Assembly: GCA_047495785.1 (NCBI GenBank)
Contig: JBLDXI010000003.1
Coordinates: forward strand, 4,402,001-4,466,000
Reading direction: 5' to 3'
DNA: 64,000 nt
From: Lepidodermella squamata
Lineage: Eukaryota > Gastrotricha
The notes beneath the pieces were generated by a model that was given only the letters and a program-made list of their open reading frames with translations, did no database searches and was not told the DNA's origin. Positions 46,677-59,080 of the stretch are shown here, piece by piece (positions within the stretch are counted from its first letter, which is position 1; each line of letters begins with the position of its first letter). The position numbers were made by a program, and so were the translations under genes.

Positions 46677-49589
46677 ATGGCGGAAGACAAAGCTTCCCAT
46701 TATTTCGGCGACGATGATGAGCGCTCTTCGAGTCCCGAAGGAGATGGAGCTCGCATGAATTCCGACTGTCCGGAAGATCCGATGGATTTGCTTATGCAGA
46801 CTGAATTTCGTTCGTTGGGGCCCAGCAACGCTACCGCGCGATTTTCTGAAGTTGGCAGTGATTCTTCGGATCTTGAATGGGAGGACCTTCAACATGGTGA
46901 GATAGTTACTAATAGATATTATTATGTTTTATAGGCTCTTATATCATTTCTCTTGTCTCAATCTCAATCTCTATCTCAATTCACACTAGGAGCTTATTTA
47001 ATTGATAAGTACTTTATTTTCAAGTCCAGTTTTGAATTCAAGTTAGGTATGCGACGACGATTTACAGTATTTTCTGAGATATTAATTCTCGGGCTTGTGT
47101 AAAAGCTTAGGAAATGACTAAAACATAGGCGCAATCAGGCTTCTATTTGTGACAGGGCTAACATTATGTAACAAGAAATTTATTTTGCGCTATTATCTTC
47201 GGCAACACGGTATATCAGCGTGGCTAAAGTTACGAATTCGTCTCGGAAAATAATATTATCAAATTATTTACGAACAGCTATCTTGAAATTTATAAACGTC
47301 TATGGAGTGTCGACTGTCTTAAATCCGATTAAATGATATTCTTAGGTCGTAGATATTCACAATTAACTGAGATGAAAATGAATCCTGATGTCTTGAATCG
47401 TCACCCGCCCCGATTTTACTTTGATTCCCATATATTAGTAAAGCCTTCTAAGTAATGAACACTTCGCTGATTACAGGAGGTCAATTGTCGCAGCCGCCCC
47501 GCCAAATTACTGTGACATTCAACCCGTCGAAACGTCCTGCTGAACAGCAATACGAAGAGCGGATACAACGTGAAATTGGTCTCATGTGGAAAAGGTTGAT
47601 AAAAATGCAGCGGATTCATTTAATGAAGGTCAGTTGACGAATTAATTGCTTTCTTTTGATTTCTAAATCCATTATAAATTACAAGGTATATTCCTTATGC
47701 TTTTTGGGTCACGGATTGATGCTTAGTAACACTTGTGATATCGAAGAAAGTAAAGGCTTTGCATTATCCTGTTTGCCGGCGGACTTGGATTCATTTGTTG
47801 CCGATGATCATTCGAGAAAACGTCGGAAGGTTATCAATATATCGAAGATTGAAACAGTTTTGTGCTGGTACCGTTCGAATTTTTCATACTCATCCGATCG
47901 CGTCTCGTCTGCAGCTAAAATAGACTATTCTCGAAGGACAGCTGATGGTCGTTTGTCTTATTTATTGGTAAGCACAATTGTTCAGGAAACGGCTTTCGAT
48001 TGAATATTTGATTATAGGCTTTGGCAACAATATTTCGCGCGTTACGACTTCGTTCCAGAATCCTGTTGAATTTGTGGCCGAGCTTATTGAAACTGCGCAA
48101 CTTAACAAATTCTGAGAGCAAGGGTGAGGGAAAGCCAGGTACATCCCTTGAAAAGTCCAACAAATTTCCAGCAGGTGATAGAAGCAAGGGGCTGCGAAAA
48201 TCGCGAGCAAAGGTTGGCGTGGGGGATGTCGCAGATGAATCAGTAAATACTAGAATCATACCGTTCGGATTAGATGGCTCCAATTCCCTTTACGCCTGGT
48301 TGGAAGTATTTGATCCTGCTCATCAAAAATGGGTCCCCGTTCATCCATTCACGCTGGAAGCGTGCTCAGTGAACGATATCGAATCTATGCTAACGTTTTC
48401 ACTGGAAAAATCAAATGTTTCGGTTATACCAGCTTACATTGTCGCATTCGATGAAGACAGCAGAGCTATCGATGTTACAGCGAAATATGCCTCCGCTACA
48501 CTTCATACCGCAACTCGGAAAGAACGAGGATCAGTGGAACAGGAGAACTGGTGGAAACAGGCAAGTTGACGAGACCTTGGCTACAATTAATTCGCATGTA
48601 TAAAATGCTGTTCGGTTTTCCATTTGGAAATAACTGTTATAGCAGATCAACATGCTACATTTTAGGCATAACCTCTTTACAGCCATTTACTTTCAATCTG
48701 TATCTGGAATTCAGCGGTTTATCTAACATTTATTTTGGATTTAGACCCTGGCAAAATTACGACCGGTTGGAGATATTTACGCAGTTGAAGAAGCCGAATT
48801 GTCAAAGTCGGCCTCAGCCGAAAAGCATCCCGTCCCGACTACAATATCATCTCTCAAGTCCCATCCACTTTACGTTTTAGCTCGCGATATTCACAAGTAT
48901 GAGGCGATTTACCCGCCTGAAACAAAACCCATTGCCCAAGTTCGTGGAGAACCGGTTTTCGACAGGTCCTGCGTACGTGGATTACACACTCGCGAGAAAT
49001 GGATGTTGGAAGGAAGGAAAATTCGGGAAAATGAACAGCCATACAAAACTGTAACTGGTCATAGAAAGCCAGTAAAAGGTGGCGACGGCGAGCGCCAGCC
49101 TCCCAAAATGGTTGGGTTATTTGGTGAGTGGCAAACCGAAGTTTATAAAGCGCCTGCTCTCATCGACGGGAAAATTCCTCGCAATGCGTATGGCAATATT
49201 GAGTTATTCAAACCATGGATGTTACCGCCTGATTGTTGCCATCTGACTCAACGTGGGATTCAGGCAACCGCAAAGCGACTCGGTATTGATTTCGTGCCTG
49301 CGATGGTGGGCTGGGATTTTCATGGAGGCACAAACCACGCTGTGTAAGCACTCAATATGTTCGAATGTTTTGTTATCTGAACCCTCTATAATTTAGGCTC
49401 GATGGAATTGTTGTCACGGAAGATGTACGAGACGTACTAGAGTGCGCTTGGAGACAAGAGAAGATGATTGCGGTCGAAGAAAATATTCAAGAGAAAAGTG
49501 ATCGCGCCGTGGGCAATTGGAAGCGTCTAGTCAAGGCAATTCTTCTGAGAGAGAGACTAAAAGACAAATATCTTGCAAAATGTGATTAA
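46677..49589 (+). CDS. XPC/Rad4 DNA-damage recognition protein
   Basis: Nuclear sensor that starts global-genome nucleotide excision repair. Exons are 46677-46896, 47477-47628, 47686-47967, 48018-48560, 48745-49343 and 49397-49589; 662 aa, shorter than human XPC (940). An acidic N-terminus is followed by the transglutaminase-like fold (HLMKVYSLCFLGHG; YAWLEVFDPAHQKWVPVHP). The BHD domains follow (HPLYVLARDIHKYEAIYP, GLFGEWQTEVYKAP, VGWDFHGGTNHAV). The final helix NWKRLVKAILLRERLKDKY matches the centrin-binding segment, then the protein stops; the TFIIH-binding tail of human XPC is missing. Intron 4 starts with GC (CAG|GCAAGT) instead of GT. The frame leaves no other option there. Confidence 0.93.
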
Positions 49590-49863
49590 GTATTTTTGAT
49601 TTTTCTACCCTCAGCTGACAGTGATTTTGAATAAACTCAACAAGCATTTTTACATGTTTCTCATTTTATTGATCCAACCGTCAAGACATAATATTTAGCT
49701 GACAAATTACTTCGCGCGGCACTAGCGTGAATTCAAAAATATGACTGCACAAATTTCACAGAATATTTTTCCAATCAATCACGGGTATAACAGCTGATAT
49801 CAATGGAGGAAGAAGGTAATCTATTTTCACAATTTACTACAATACAGCCATAAAATAAGACGT

Positions 49864-51291
49864 TTAATTGCTGCCGCTCCATTTGATTCCTTTGAGAATA
49901 TCCTTGGCACGCTGCAAAGTCTCGTCTTTCTGTAGGGGTGAACAAAAATTACATCTTGGCGAAGCAAGTCGACAAATGACTATACCTTGATGAAGCAGAA
50001 TCGAATGTAATTCTCGGCTATATGCCTATGCTCTTCACTGTAGAAGCAAGTGACAGGGATAGTTGCAAGCTTGAGATTTTCCGTAAGCCAAGTGACAAAG
50101 CGGAAATCCATCGCCGCATTTTTCTCGGCTTCGGTTTTAGGCTCCGGTAATACATTTTTGTGTTTGGTGTAGTCTGCAAGCATGAAATAGCCACCTTGAG
50201 GCACAATCGGCACAAAGCCGGTACTGCGCAATACATCAGCCATCATGTCGCGTTTCGGCTTCAGCTCTTCGGCGAGAGATGTGAAATAGCAATCTGGCTT
50301 ACCAAGTCTTGCCAGCTCGTATTCAAAACCTGCCGCGACAGCCTCTTGTAAAGGCGTCGGACTTGTGTAGACACAGTTATGGTGGGCGATTTGCAGACAT
50401 TGAATCAGGTTTTTCGGGCCGATAGCCCAGCCGAGCTTCCAACCAGTTACGCTGAAAGTCTTACCAGCACTGCCAATCGTGACTGTGCGATCCCACATTC
50501 CAGGGATATTAGCGATACGCTCGTGTTTATTGGGCGGGATTGCAAGCCATTCGTAGACTTCGTCAGAAATGCATATAACGTCATGTTTAATGCAAAGACT
50601 AGCCACCATCTCAAGTTCGTCGCGAGTGAATGTTTTGCCGAGAGGGTTATTCGGTGAATTGATGATGAGGAACTTGGTTCGTGGCGAAAACGCAGCCTCG
50701 AGCTCAGCCGGATCCAACTTCCATTCGGCACTTGAATGTTCCCCGTTCTCGTTACTCTCGCTTAGAACCGGCGGTCGCAGAGGAACAAAGACCCCTTTGG
50801 CACCAGCCGTTTTAGCCATAGGTTTGTAGCAATCGAAAAACGGCTCAATAATGATGCACTCATCGCCGGGATTTAACAAGCTTTGGAACGAGCAGAAAAG
50901 CGCTTCGTATGCTCCTCCGGTAACAAGAATCTCCGTCAGTGGATCAATCGAACGATTGAACTCATTGGAATAAACTTTCGCTAAATTCTTTACTAAATTT
51001 AGGTTACCCTGCGTAAATAGGAATAAAGCTATCAGCAGCATATGAATTAAGAGCACTTACGTAACCGCGAGTATATTGATTTGCGAGAGGATTTTCGCTC
51101 AAAGTGATATCTGCCAAAGCTTGGCGAACTTGAATAGGTGCGCAGAAATCGGGAAACCCCTGGCCCAAGTTGCAAGCATTATGCTTGACAGCAAGGCCGG
51201 TAAATTGAACCCTATCAGCCAATATTTGAAAATGCGTTTGAAATTTTTCCAGGTTAATTGACAAACCATATGTTCTCTTCGGTTCCAACAT
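49864..51291 (-). CDS. Kynurenine aminotransferase / cysteine-S-conjugate beta-lyase
   Basis: PLP-dependent class I aminotransferase that turns kynurenine to kynurenic acid with a keto-acid acceptor, and may act on glutamine or other amino acids. Exons are 51291-51061, 51008-49986 and 49929-49864, phase 0; 439 aa, normal for KYAT1/KYAT3. Landmarks are LGQGFPDFCAP, the cofactor motif GGAYEAL, NSPNNPLGK, SDEVYEWL and the Schiff-base lysine in GSAGKTFSVTGWK (about Lys260). No mitochondrial or signal peptide is evident, so it is probably cytosolic. A short out-of-frame ATG lies upstream. It is convergent with XPC, with 274 nt between the stops. Confidence 0.95.
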
Positions 51292-53279
51292 ATCGTTGAG
51301 CTAGTGTATGCTTTAATGAAGTCATGTTGCTTACAATCTAAAGCGAAAGCATGTTAATGAATCAAGCAAACACTCAACGCGGCGGGGCTGAATTTTAAAT
51401 TTCTCGTGCACAACATATTTCCAACATACCGGCAAAAAGTTGCGTTGAAAAGTGGAAGAAACCCGAGATGACAGCGAAATCATTCTCATCGAATCGTTGA
51501 GTATGTCAACAATAAAAATTCCTGCAAGCAGCTTAAATGTTTAGGATTTCATTAGAATAAAGGTATCTGAATGCGCATGACTTCTTCACTGGGGAATTCA
51601 AAATTTTCGTGATAGCCAACAAATTGTCACAAATTTGTTTTTCTAATCCTAATGAAAGAAACCCCGATTTCAACGTAACACAAAATGAATAACGCTCGAC
51701 GTTTAGGCGTATATAGTCTAGTTCCGAAATGTCAACTACCAATATTGCGCAAGCTCATAACCTAATTGGATGTACCAAGAAAACAAGAAAACCAAGAAAA
51801 CTCCGATACTAGAAACTGCCTCTGAGAGTAGCTCCTCTTGAAGTACCCCGTAAAACTTCAAGTAGTATGTCTTTACACCTGGAGGTGTTGGTAGTTGGTT
51901 AAACCGTCCACTATTCCGAGAGTAGCTACTCCCAGAGTAGGCTTCTCTAAGAGTTGCCCCCATATTATGAAATACAAGTCGACGTAAGCTCTCCATAACA
52001 GTCCACCAGCGCGTTCGGTGAATTACGGACAGTTCACTGTCCCGGGGACGGCTGTCTCCGCATGGACGGAACATGATTCGCCGTCTGGGACCTTCTCTTA
52101 AATTACGGGACACTGAATCGCCCAGCGTTTACAAGCAGGCCCCTTGAAGAGACCGTACCCCTGGAATGAAAAAAAACTAACGAACGAAACCCCACCCCAT
52201 TCATTTCCATAAAAATCCATAAAAAATTTGAACATTTTCCCCGCAAAATCTTGACGCATCAAATTACTTACTTTGTTATTATTTTGAAAAAATCAACAAA
52301 ATTATCAACGCAACAATTACAAAAAATCACCTGATCGAAAGCCCCGCGAACGGGAAATGTCGCAGAAAGTCTGGTTCTTGTTTCTTGTGTCTTTGACGCG
52401 GAATTCCTTTGGATGCTCGGAAGTCGGAATGCCATGAACATCGGGCTCATCGAGTCTCGTGTCGGCTAATGGACGTCCTCCTCCAAGCTGATTCTTACAG
52501 CGCGCCGTAATCAGGGCACTCATGACGAAGCCAGAGTCCCTCATTCACAGCCTTCGTTGGATTCCGCTAGTTGGAACTCAAGGAAAGGTCATGCCATCAA
52601 AGTTGTCTTGCAGTTGCTGATCGGTGACGCCCCTGACCTACTCAAGGTTGATTTCACAAATAGAGAAGCCGCGAGGGAAACGTGCGAAATTAGACATGGA
52701 TGTCTTTCTTTCCGTAGACCCCAGCAGAACCACCACCAACAATGAACGGCGTGGAATAAAGATTTCCACTTCAATTAATTTTGTCCAAGCACACGCGTCA
52801 AGCTGTGATTCGGAAATATTCGGAGATAGGAAGCGGTGATATGTCTTTTAGACACCCTGGGGTTGTAGTCACCCTATAGGATTTTTTAAATTTAGGGTTG
52901 TCGAAAAAGCTACCATTCGACTCCAATGAGTCAAAGAAACAACTCGAAAAAATGATTTTATAAGAAACTAAATGCATTTTTCTAGTTTAACTGCCTATTC
53001 GATTGTACCACACGGCCTGAGTAAACTATTACCGCGGCCTCTTTGATCGATGAAACTGAATCTGTATTAAATCTTCTATGCGATATCTTCTTATTTTAAT
53101 TAAGCAGCTATTGTGAAACAACCCTTTGTCAACGATTTCTTCGCGATATCTTCCATTACATTTTTAAACATTTCCCTTTATCTTAAATTGCATGGCGCTA
53201 TGGATTCTTAGCCATCAACGGGCTTCATTTATATCTTGAATGCGTTTTATTAAATTCTCTAGGTAGTTTATGGAATATA
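51292..53279. other. 2 kb intergenic region with clustered palindromes
   Basis: No supported gene. Between 51830 and 52110 there are short hairpins, including CTTGAAG/CTTCAAG arms (51837-51861), a perfect 12 bp palindrome GAGTAGCTACTC and GTCCCGGGGAC. A CTCTAG acceptor about 20 nt before 53280 is a candidate trans-splice site for the next gene. Confidence 0.45.
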
Positions 53280-56200
53280 ATGCAGGGGACAAAGCGTAAC
53301 GATGAAGAAAAGCAACAAGAATTCTGGAGAAATAATCGTCCCAACAAAGGCGGCAGCCCTCAAGTGAACAACGCCTCAAACCCCAGCGCTTCTAATGAAG
53401 CAGGGAGTGCAAAGCGGCAAAACAACCAAAATAGCGCTAATCGTAACTCCAATTCAGCCAAAAAGGATGGCCAGAAACCGAGCAGCGCCAGTCAGGGGAG
53501 CAGTGGGAAAGCGCAACAGCAAACACCCAAAGTGCCTTCGAAAACGTCAGACTATCAGCATCACAACAGTTTGATATTCGCCTGCTATAAAATACATAAT
53601 GTTTCATGTTTTATGTTTAGGCGGAGGGCACTCTTCATCCCGATCTGTCAATCCGGTAGCTGACCTTTTTAAGACGCCAAGCTCTTCGAAGCCGACTAAT
53701 TCGCGTCAAAATTCGCTTCACGCACCCAATTCAGGAAATGAGGGCGCTACCCCAACCCGCGGTGGAGCGTCGAACTCCCGAGGAGACCAGTCAGATCAGA
53801 AGTATTCTGCTGTGAAAAAAGCGCAAGAAACTCCTCAGAGCGTGGAACAGGAATCGCCTTCTATGCCTCGCTCCGTTCGACAGTCATCCAACAAAGCCGA
53901 CGCCGACGCATACAGAAAACGCTACAAAGGTCTGATGTGACAATTTGCATTATGCCTTATACTCTGGTTTCCTTTCTATTCTGAATTTAGCTTTAGTTTC
54001 CGAAATTCCGGCGGAGATTCAAGCCAAGCTGAAAGACAACTTTGTCAACTTGACTGATGTAATATCTATTTTGATCGCTTCTTGGATGTAATCTAATCTC
54101 CTCAATTATTTTGCAGAAGCGCGACAAAGTAGGGTTCCATTGTGACCCGTGCTCCTGCAATTTCGGAACTCTTGACGAAGCTCTCGAACATATTGACTCT
54201 TTCTGGCTTCATCTATACAAAAAACAAGTATTAAACTCAACCGTCCTTTGCGTTTTGGATGAAACATTTTTTTTAAATTATAATAGTTGCGTAAAAAGCC
54301 ACTGCCAGCTGTCACCCTGCCTGCTGAGCACGCAGAGATGATAACTCATTTGATTAATCAAATTTACGATGACAACGCTGCTGCTGATGAAGATTACGTG
54401 AGATGGGCGAAAATAGCTGCTGAGCTCCAGTCGCGCCTGGTCGAAGTTCTCGAAACAGTAAAGGTTGAACCAGCCGGCCTTCAAGGGTGCCACTTATCGC
54501 TGAAAACGGATGTTTTAAATCTCTGTCTTTCATCGACGGACGGCAAAGCGCAAAATCCAGCTTGCCTGCTCGCTACTCTGTATCAGAATCCTGAGCTTTC
54601 TGCCCGCTGCGGTCTTGTGTTCGAAAGCGCATCCGCAGGCGATGACAATTTGCGGTTAATACGACGTGCTAAATTTTCTTATTCGGCTGAGACCACCCCG
54701 GTTTCCATTACTCTCAGTGTCATGTGTCTCGATCCCGTTACTAAAGCTCTGCTTGACCTGTACCGAACCCACCAGCCCGAGATTTTGCCCCGCCTGGCCA
54801 TCGCTTTTGAATTCTGGGCAAAGTGTGTTGGATTCTTTGAAAATAACGTCCTGATTCCTGAAGCTTTAGCAGTAATGACTGCTCACTTTTTGCAACATTG
54901 CACGCCCGCTGTTCTTCCCATTATTCAGCCAGGAGAAATCAGAGCGAATGCTCCCAATTTCAAATCTCAGAATAAAAATTCATTAGGCCAACTTTGGGTC
55001 TCGATGCTTCACTACTTCTCTTTCGTTTTTTCGTACGACAAATTCGCTGTCGATATCGTGTCACCTCGCGGAAATCTATCCCTTCGGGATCCAGAGGCAA
55101 AACATTCAAATCGACGCCGGTTATTCGTTAACACAGCTCACGCCGATGTTCAGCAGCGGTTCAATCTCGCCCGCCTCTTGAAACCAGATTTGATGTTCGA
55201 CTTCTTCCATGACCGAATCATGTGGGCATTCAAGTATTTTTCAACTCTGCCGGAAAATCGCCCGCCACTTGTCGATGTACCGAGCTCGGTTGTTGCGAAT
55301 CTGACCGAGAAAATGGAGAAAGCTTCGTTGAAGACTGACAAAGAGGAGCTGCAACGAGAAGTCTGGGCTTCTCAATTCGTTAATGGCGTCGTGGCGACTT
55401 CGATTGACGAAGTTTCTAGTCCCGAGGCGAGTAACCAGCTTTGCAATGAGCTGGCTAATAAAATAGTGGCCGAGGTGATCCGCGAGGCGCTGCTAACACT
55501 GTCTGATGACAACGTTAGTTCTGAAATTGTTGCCACGGTTACGGATAAGGGATTTATTTTTTCACGGCAAGTCTTTCTAAGCAACCCGGTTGTAACTTTC
55601 CCCGTGGCTTGCAATTATTGCGGTACGATATCAGATCACGCTTCTGCGACTTGCAAACGTATCATATGGACGAAACCGGAACCTTTGCCACCTATGACCG
55701 ACACTTACATGCGTACCCTCGATCGCGCTGTTAACTCCGTAGTCAAAGACATGAGTAACTGGCCTGACTGGAATCGTCAGATAGATTTGGTGGTTTCGGA
55801 CGTGATGAATGCGATTCAAGAGCAATTCCCAGACGCGAATTTGCATTTGTATGGGTCGTGCAGGAACGGTTTCCAGGTGTGGCCGTGTGACGTTGATTTG
55901 TGCCTCACTTTCACTGGGAAAGACAACGGCGTGCCTGCCGACCAGGTGGAACGGATTCTTGTCACCATCAAGAAATTGTTGCAAAAAAGCCGGCGTTTCG
56001 TAATGACAATAGCTGTGACTAGTTGCCGTGTGCCGGTCGTTAAATTCGTGCACCGCGAGACGGAACTCGAGGGCGATATTTGTCTATACAATCAATTGGC
56101 CCTGCACAACACCCGGCTACTGCAAACCTACTCGGCGCTAGACGATCGATGCCGCATGCTTGGATTGATGGCTAAGCACGTGTTCAAACAAGCCGATGTA

Positions 56201-59080
56201 AGTTCATTTTCATCGACCCAAGTTTATTGTTGTCCGTTGTCGATTTTATAACCGATCGATTAATTTGATTTTCTTTGTTTTATCACAAGATTTGCGACGC
56301 CAGCCGAGGATTTCTGTCGTCATATGCCTACATTTTGATGGTGATTTACTACCTGCAACACCGTTCACCTGCTGTTCTACCTTGTCTGCAGCAGTTGGAA
56401 CCGAAAAAGGGCTTGCGGACTTCACGAGTGGTCGATGGCTGGGATACTTGGTTCTTCGAAGACAGTATAGAAGCGACGGTGAGAACGATGCTTATTTTTG
56501 TTATTGGCACGTCACCAGGCGTGCACCGCGAGGTGTCGTTAATGATTCACGACGTCTTAGTTATTAATGAGATGCGCGAAATCAATTCGTAAAATATGCA
56601 TGTGCCAGCTCACTTGGGCTCATGAATTTTTATTGCTTCCCTCGTGTTTTGTCTCGTTGCATCCGTAATTGCAAGGTGCTATTTTTTTCATCTGGTCTAG
56701 TTTCGGTTCACGCGCTCAATTATTCATTAACTAACACGCGTGTTTTTATGTATTGTTTTCGCTCTTCCTTCTGCAGAGATCGGCGTGGTCTGGCTTTGGG
56801 CTTAATAAAGAATCGATCGGCAGCTTGTGGCTAGGCTTTTTGCGCTTCTACACTGAACAGTTCGACCTTGCTAATCAAGTCGTCGCTATACGTCAGCTCG
56901 AACCTTTGCTGAAACTCGAGAAAAGCATCGACTCGCATGTGCTGGCCATCGAGGACCCATTCAACCTCAGCCACAACCTTGGCAGTGGACTTCGCGCGAC
57001 TGGTGCGTTTTATTCGATTACTGTCATACTGCCCTATCATAATGCTAGACGTATTTTTGCCCCGAAAATAAGTCTGATGTTTGCGAGCATTTTTTCATTT
57101 CCGCTGCGCGATGTCGCAATATCCGCCTTAAAATTGAATAAAACTACCAAATATTTGGTTGCGGCCGCTTTATTTGAATTCAATTTCGCCGCAACTGCCC
57201 TGAAATGTGCAGCAAATATTTGCGATTGTCTGGTGTGAAAAACTGAATATTGCCGTTTTGATTACTCATCGCCGTAAATTTACAATCACTTCTCAATTTT
57301 TTTATCTCCAGCTTACGCGCATATAATGAAAGTGTTCGTCAAGGCCAGGGCACATTTTGGAACGCCGATGGAAACTTTGCCACAGGGTCACAAAACCTGG
57401 GAGGTAAGGCTTTATACTGATATGGACGATTTGAAAAAACTGGCACGCTTTTGTTTTAGAAGTACCTTTTAGATCCAAATCAATATTCGGTTGCTGACGG
57501 GCCGACTGGCTTTCAGTGTCACTTTTGCAAGTGTGTTGGACACACTTACGCCAAGTGCGAGCGTCGATTAGCGGCCCTCGAGGAGGAGAAAGAAGAGCAC
57601 CTACGACTGCAGCAAATGCGCCTTGAGCAGCAGCGGCAAATGCATCAACAAGCCGCCGCTCTCATGGTAATTCTAAGCTTTTTGTCTGATGCGCCCTAAT
57701 AGCGCTTTAATTTTTAATGCTAAAACGATTCGTGTCTAACATCTCATTGTATCTAAACTTGAACATGCAAGTTTTCGAAATTTTATGATTTACCCGGCAA
57801 AGTATTATCCGGATTCGATTTGGCAGGTTATTTGGGTCACAAAATTAATGTCGCGAAATTCGACCTGTTTAATATTGATTTTTCTATCGATTTAGGGCTC
57901 TGGGGCGTCGCCACGAGGTGCCCCGTACCAGCGTCCTATGGGAGGACAAGCGCCGGCTGTTCGGCCGCCTGGTTTGCCTAATCAGGCACAGCAGAACAAC
58001 GTTGTCGACGCCAACGGTGTTTCACTGCCGATTTCAGCTCTGATGACACCTAACAAGGACCAAATGGACAAAATGAACAGCGCTGCAGCGGCCTCGTCAG
58101 CTAAGCCTAGTAACGGAGACCCGGCTGTTGCTCATGCTCTCGCTCAGCTTTACCCCGATCTGGTCGGTTCAACCAAGGGCAGTAGCGCTGGCAGTCAGAA
58201 CTCTGCGCCGGTCTCCAATGCCTTTTTGAATTCTCTCACGTCGACTTTGACGCCGCTTCTCGTTGATTGCCACGCCCATCGCCAGTCTTTGCTTTCAATG
58301 AACCAAGTGTTGACGCAGCTCTATTCAGCTTTAACTATGCTAACAACGCAACTTGAGCAAAGTTCGCAGCAGCAGAACTCACTGAGTCAATCGCCAGGTC
58401 AAAATCAACAGATGACTCAGCAGTTGACTGTCGTTGTAGACCAGTTACGAACGGGAATCGGCGCGTTCGGCGGACATGTCGTCCAGTGCTGCCATCATTT
58501 TGACACACAAATCTCGGCACCGGTTTTGCAGCTCGCGAGTCAGATTCATCAACAACAGCAAGTCATGGCCTCAAGCCCGTCCTCCTCGTCTTCGCTCGTA
58601 CCGACGCCGACGAGTTCGGCGCCTATGCTTCAGCAGCCCAATCACCCAGCTGTACAGCAGCAGCAGCAACAGCAACAGCAGCAGCAAGTAGGAAGTCGCA
58701 TTCAACAGATGCAGATGGCCGCTATGCAAGCGTCGTCAAGCGTGGCCCAAAGTGGTTCGCCTCTCTCCCTGCCCCAACTTCAGCAATGGCTGCAGCAAAA
58801 TCAAAACATCCCTGCGTCATCGTTAGGTGTTGCCCCGTCCGCTTCGCGATTCCCTGGAATGCTTTTCCCGGCCGAACAAGGTACCCAGAACCATGGCCAT
58901 TATGCCATGCCACAACAAGCGCAACAAGCCGCTCAGTACCAATCATTGTTCGGCATGCCTGTTAATCTTGCCGCTCAAATCAAAGCGTCGTCGTCGGAAA
59001 CTGCTGCCAGTCACTCGGCTCCCGCATTCGCATCGCCATTCCCATCAGCTTTGTTCGGTAGCTCGGACAAGCCTCAATAA
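53280..59080 (+). CDS. TUT4/7-type terminal uridylyltransferase, Gln-rich C-terminus
   Basis: Adds uridines to RNA 3' ends, marking mRNAs and small-RNA precursors for decay or processing. Ten exons: 53280-53568, 53621-53929, 53991-54058, 54117-54227, 54287-56197, 56290-56478, 56777-57002, 57312-57403, 57460-57666 and 57896-59080; 1528 aa. A Ser/Asn/Gln-rich N-terminus is followed by a C2H2-type finger (FHCDPCSCNF, about 229-250). Next come a degenerate nucleotidyltransferase half without catalytic acids, a CCHC-like knuckle with five instead of four residues before His (about 701-715), and the active nucleotidyltransferase. The active domain has YGSCRNGF (about 781), DVDLCL (about 794) and a third Asp in LEGDICLYN. 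A second CCHC knuckle (about 1085) and a 390-residue Gln/Ser-rich tail follow. The architecture matches vertebrate TUT4/TUT7. Confidence 0.9.
58656..58689 (+). repeat. CAG/CAA tract encoding polyglutamine
   Basis: About eleven consecutive CAG or CAA codons in the Gln-rich C-terminal region of the uridylyltransferase. Mixed CAG/CAA usage argues for selected polyglutamine rather than a recently expanded pure repeat. Confidence 0.85.

Noticed and set aside
52268-52839. Overlapping short frames on both strands
   Set aside because: Different frames give unrelated low-quality peptides; no homology or signals.
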